Positions 5,986-8,704 of a stretch of 8,704 bases of DNA are shown here, one piece after another. The stretch comes from Pseudomonadota bacterium (GTDB lineage Bacteria > SAR324 > XYD2-FULL-50-16 > JAHJRI01): contig JAKSDL010000888.1 in the NCBI GenBank assembly GCA_022360105.1, forward strand, positions 1-8,704, in the 5' to 3' direction. The position numbers and the translations under genes were made by a program. The notes under the pieces are model-generated. The model worked only from the letters and a program-made list of their open reading frames with translations. It ran no database searches and was not told the origin of the DNA. Each line of letters opens with the position of its first letter. Positions within the stretch are counted from its first letter, which is position 1.

Positions 5986-7350
5986 ATGCAACAATCCCAG
6001 TTTATTTTTTCAAAAATTCCACCGATCCAGGAAATCGATCAGTACCTGGAAGATGAAGGGGTGAAACACGGCAAAGAGGTTCGCAATACAATCCAGAAAC
6101 TTTTGATTAGCATCAGACGGGACATCGACTGGCTTTCCGATGCCAATACTACCCGGCAGAGCATTTTAGAAAGAATCAAAACAGAGCTGGAACAGAACAA
6201 GCAGGAATTGACACAGGTTATAAACGGTACCGGAGCTATCATCCATACCAACCTGGGTAGGTCGGTTTTTGATCGCGAACTGCTGGATGACGTTTCTGAA
6301 ATCGCTTCATCTTATACCAATCTGGAGTTTTCCCTTGAAACCGGTAAACGAGGTGCACGGCTAAGCAATGTCGGCGGTTTGCTTAAAACATTGACAGGTG
6401 CGGAAGAGGTTGTGGTCGTGAACAACAATGCCGCAGGAGTGCTGTTAAGCTTGATTACTCTTGCCAAAGGCCACGAGGTTGTTATTTCAAGAGGTGAGTT
6501 GGTTGAAATAGGCGGATCATTTCGCATTCCTGAAATAATTGAAGTCTCAGGCGCCACCTTGAAGGAAGTGGGCACAACCAATCGTACGCGCTTGCAGGAT
6601 TATGAAGCCGCGCTTACTGAAAATACGGCAGTGCTGTTGAAAGTTCACACCTCCAACTACCAGGTACTTGGATTTACGGAGTCAACCCCAACCCTGGCCT
6701 TATCCCACCTGGCTAAACAAAATGGGGTTTTGGTGATGGAGGATTTGGGTAGCGGCGCTTTGACAGGTTTTCAACACAGTGCCCTGAATTCGGAGCCGTT
6801 GGTTCCCCAGGTCTTGAAAGACGGTGTAGACCTTGTCACAATCAGTGGGGATAAATTGCTGGGCGGACCGCAAGCCGGAATTATTCTGGGCAAAAAGCAC
6901 ATACTGGACAAAATCCGTAAACATCCCCTTTACAGGGCTTTACGCTGCGATAAAATCACAATGCTGCTTCTGGAAAAGACCTTGGTAAGTTATGCAAACA
7001 ATCAGCAGCACAAAATGATTCCTACCCAGCGAATGTTAAATGAGCCAGCTGACCTAGTTCACCAAAGGGCCGAAGGCATTCTTTCCAAACTGGATAAAAA
7101 AACATTCAAACTGGTTGAATGCAGTTCTACACCTGGTGGTGGATCGTTGCCTGGCAAAGCAATTCCTTCCTGGGGTATTTTGTTGCAACTAACAGATCGG
7201 GATGAGGACCAAATATTGGCGCAGCTTCGTCGTTCCAAACCTCCTGTTATTGGCAGGATTATTGATGGTAGTGTAATAATCGATTGCAGGACCGTGCTTC
7301 CGCATCAGGAGAACCTTCTGGTCAGCGCTTTAAAAGCACTCGAAGGTTAA
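5986..7350 (+). CDS. selA: L-seryl-tRNA(Sec) selenium transferase SelA
   Basis: SelA is a PLP enzyme that turns Ser-tRNA(Sec) into Sec-tRNA(Sec) with selenophosphate; the E. coli enzyme is a decamer. The 454 residues are close to its 463. The N-terminal tRNA-binding domain (about 1-75) is followed by INGTGAIIHTNLGRS (79-93), the PLP-lysine motif SGDKLLGGPQAG (287-298, Lys290), HPLYRALRCDK (313-323), GGGSLPG (384-390) and RIIDGSVIIDCRTVLP (424-439). All are diagnostic and intact. The start lies five bases after the lnt stop without a clear ribosome binding site, again suggesting coupling. It is the last gene of the run and overlaps the convergent radical SAM gene by three bases. selB, usually its partner, is not next to it; selB, selC and selD must lie elsewhere if the pathway works. 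No selenoprotein gene was found in the window. Confidence 0.97.
   Translation: MQQSQFIFSKIPPIQEIDQYLEDEGVKHGKEVRNTIQKLLISIRRDIDWLSDANTTRQSILERIKTELEQNKQELTQVINGTGAIIHTNLGRSVFDRELLDDVSEIASSYTNLEFSLETGKRGARLSNVGGLLKTLTGAEEVVVVNNNAAGVLLSLITLAKGHEVVISRGELVEIGGSFRIPEIIEVSGATLKEVGTTNRTRLQDYEAALTENTAVLLKVHTSNYQVLGFTESTPTLALSHLAKQNGVLVMEDLGSGALTGFQHSALNSEPLVPQVLKDGVDLVTISGDKLLGGPQAGIILGKKHILDKIRKHPLYRALRCDKITMLLLEKTLVSYANNQQHKMIPTQRMLNEPADLVHQRAEGILSKLDKKTFKLVECSSTPGGGSLPGKAIPSWGILLQLTDRDEDQILAQLRRSKPPVIGRIIDGSVIIDCRTVLPHQENLLVSALKALEG
7347..7350. other. selA: Shared stop palindrome TTAA of selA and the radical SAM gene
   Basis: TAA at 7348-7350 ends selA on the plus strand. The complement of TTA at 7347-7349 ends the radical SAM gene on the minus strand. 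There is no space for a terminator, so each transcript must run into the other gene. Confidence 0.95.
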
Positions 7351-8348
7351 GCCTCCAGCCCCATGGCTGAGTAAAATCCCTCAGGTTTCAACTCCCCGGT
7401 CCAATTGTTTTGTTTAAAAAGATAGTAGCGTAATTCTGTGCAGAGGTCGCATTTATTGAGATAGCCCGATTGAAGAGGTTCAAAGCTGACCTCTTTTGCA
7501 GCCCAATTCACCAGACCGTTTATCCCCTCGTTTGCAAGTATGTTTAAAAGCGGGTACTTGCCACTGTCCAATGGCTTTCCCAAATCTTCCATATTGATGG
7601 CCAGGCCAGTACACAATCCGGGTATGTAATTCCCAAACAGATCGATATGAAAATGGGAGGTGTCTGCCAACTCTCGCCTGCAGGATTCAGAATTCTCTGC
7701 GAGGATCTGGGCTGCTGTTTTCTGCGGGAACAATGGCCGATAGGTTTCCAGGGCTCGACCATTTATCCTTACCCAGTATCTTTTTGTAAGCCTTACCAGG
7801 TAATCTGCTCCGAATTCTTCTTGAAACTCTTCCAGGGAATGAGCCTCATGTTTATCAAAAACCGCAAGGTCTTCAATGCATTCCTGTATCCAGGGGAATA
7901 TATTCATCCCTGCCTTGTGACAGGCTTTAATGACACTTTCTGTTTTGTTAAAAGGAATGGAGCTGTTATGAAAAGGGCTGATAGAAATCAGGAGTGTGTT
8001 GACTCCTGTTCTCATTAGCTGTTTTATTAATTCGATTGCAGATGATTCCTCTTTGTACCAGGAGCAATTGGTTTCGATGTACTCAATCATGGCTCCGGAT
8101 TTATCGATGGCTGCCATGGCTTCCACCAATGCTTCCTGCTTAACAAAAGGCTCCCCGCCTCCAATATGAACCGAGTAGCAACCAAGTTCTCTTATTTTAT
8201 CGACAATCCGCTTTGCCTTTTCAGGTTGCAGATAGTCTTTTTCCCTACGCGGAGAACAGTTGTAAAGGCAATGGCCGCAGGTGGAGGAACACGAATAGTT
8301 GGTGATAATTCCTCCGGCGTGCAAGGGTCCTATCATCAATGGACTCAT
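7347..8348 (-). CDS. Radical SAM protein with extra C-terminal cysteines
   Basis: A 333-residue radical SAM enzyme. The 4Fe-4S/SAM site is CSSTCGHC (Cys20, Cys24, Cys27), with Cys31 following in LYNCSP. GGGEPF at 63-68 is the SAM-binding GGE-type motif, and an alpha/beta barrel core (to about residue 200) follows. The C-terminal part has HIDLFGNYIPGLC (234-246), like the G-x-x-x-P-x-x-C of SPASM/twitch domains, plus Cys223 and CDLC (300-303). Four to five cysteines there could hold a second Fe-S cluster; this is inference. No precursor peptide or partner enzyme is adjacent, so the substrate is unknown. ATG 8348 is the first start after an in-frame TAG and has no evident ribosome binding site. 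It converges with selA with no terminator between. Its location beside selA may be meaningful or accidental. Confidence 0.92.
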   Translation of the reverse strand: MSPLMIGPLHAGGIITNYSCSSTCGHCLYNCSPRREKDYLQPEKAKRIVDKIRELGCYSVHIGGGEPFVKQEALVEAMAAIDKSGAMIEYIETNCSWYKEESSAIELIKQLMRTGVNTLLISISPFHNSSIPFNKTESVIKACHKAGMNIFPWIQECIEDLAVFDKHEAHSLEEFQEEFGADYLVRLTKRYWVRINGRALETYRPLFPQKTAAQILAENSESCRRELADTSHFHIDLFGNYIPGLCTGLAINMEDLGKPLDSGKYPLLNILANEGINGLVNWAAKEVSFEPLQSGYLNKCDLCTELRYYLFKQNNWTGELKPEGFYSAMGLEA

Positions 8349-8382
8349 AACGTCACAATCAAATGTTTTCTAACTCACATTT

Positions 8383-8433
8383 CCGGGATAAGAATAATCT
8401 TGCTTCGTCCTCGAACACGAGCTTTAATCCCGG
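8383..8433. repeat. Inverted repeat CCGGGAT ... ATCCCGG with inner hairpin
   Basis: Perfect 7-bp arms (8383-8389 and 8427-8433) enclose 37 bases, in which CTCG (8410-8413) pairs with CGAG (8418-8421). On the plus strand TTTT follows (8434-8437), so it could weakly terminate transcripts reading through from selA. On the minus strand it would be a leader hairpin 35 bases before the radical SAM start. Confidence 0.45.
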
Positions 8434-8546
8434 TTTTCAAAGGGTTATCAGTTATCGGTTTGTTGAACAACTACTCAACATTGGAAGGAGAATGAAAAAC
8501 CTTCTCGCTTATGAAGAGTTAACCTTTATCTTTTGAACTATTGTTT

Positions 8547-8575
8547 ATCAAAACAGAAAGCATAGCTTTCACCAA
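8547..8575 (-). promoter_or_regulatory. Possible promoter of the radical SAM gene with a palindrome in its spacer
   Basis: On the minus strand TTGGTG (8575-8570), 17 bases, then TTTGAT (8552-8547). The -10 equals that proposed for the repeat protein gene; the -35 is poor. GAAAGC-ATA-GCTTTC (8556-8570), a perfect 6-bp inverted repeat, fills the spacer, as some operators do. The leader would be about 190 nt. Confidence 0.3.
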
Positions 8576-8704
8576 AAACCGACAACTGGTTGCCATGCCG
8601 TGCAAATTCGAATAGGTATTGTTAACACTGGGAAGTTGGCACATGTGAAAACAACCCTAAAATGTGTGTTCTAAGAGTTGGCTTGTTTCAGGAAGTCGTT
8701 TATA

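Larger units (their letters stand above)
8349..8704. other. Non-coding region upstream of the radical SAM gene
   Basis: 356 bases to the window edge without a convincing gene on either strand. They contain an inverted repeat around 8383-8433, direct repeats GTTATC at 8444-8449 and 8451-8456, a possible promoter near 8547-8575 on the minus strand, and direct repeats AGTTGGC at 8634-8640 and 8676-8682. No tRNA was recognised. Confidence 0.6.

Noticed and set aside
8166..8495. Plus-strand open frame of 109 codons
   Set aside because: Antisense to the radical SAM gene start, with no recognisable domain or ribosome binding site.
8519..8644. 41-codon minus-strand frame upstream of the radical SAM gene, considered as a precursor peptide
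   Set aside because: No ribosome binding site at its ATG and no typical leader or core pattern; it also overlaps the proposed promoter.
8491..8676. ATG frame with an in-frame TGA, considered as a selenoprotein because selA is nearby
   Set aside because: The residues around TGA show no redox motif, there is no clear hairpin just after TGA, and AAGGAG is only one base from the ATG. The readthrough frame of about 46 codons is compatible with chance.
1..8704. CRISPR array, insertion sequence, phage or toxin-antitoxin module
   Set aside because: No regularly spaced repeats, transposase or integrase motifs, terminal inverted repeats or small two-gene toxin pairs were seen.

Overview
The window looks like chromosomal DNA from an anaerobic Gram-negative bacterium that uses selenocysteine. 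Apolipoprotein N-acyltransferase (Lnt) implies a lipoprotein-bearing envelope of Gram-negative type, SelA implies bacterial selenocysteine synthesis, and the MnmA and radical SAM proteins resemble those of anaerobes. A Desulfobacterota-like lineage is my best guess from protein style alone; the sequence does not prove it.

Layout. (1) Positions 1-626, minus strand: the 5' part of an unrecognised, very basic protein, cut by the window edge. It is built from tandem helix-turn-helix-like repeats joined by lysine-rich linkers. (2) Positions 627-1353: a divergent intergenic region of 727 bp. It holds a good promoter candidate for the minus-strand gene (TTGACA, 17 bp, TTTGAT), a roughly 350-nt leader with many potential RNA hairpins including a three-way junction, a minus-strand terminator-like element, and two palindromes in front of mnmA. 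(3) Positions 1354-7350, plus strand: a compact run of five genes, mnmA, an alpha/beta hydrolase of the monoacylglycerol lipase type, a GT-B glycosyltransferase, lnt and selA. The last four are separated by only 1, 6 and 5 bases and lack strong ribosome binding sites, so they are probably one translationally coupled operon. (4) Positions 7347-8348, minus strand: a radical SAM enzyme with extra C-terminal cysteines, convergent with selA; the two stop codons share the palindrome TTAA. (5) Positions 8349-8704: non-coding, with a possible promoter and strong inverted repeats upstream of the radical SAM gene.

Function. MnmA (tRNA U34 thiolation) and SelA (Sec-tRNA synthesis) are both tRNA sulfur/selenium enzymes at the two ends of the operon. 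The three middle genes concern lipids and the envelope (lipase-like hydrolase, glycosyltransferase, lipoprotein acylation). No selB, selC or selD is visible. The least explained part, and the best place for something new, is the repeat protein together with its long structured leader.
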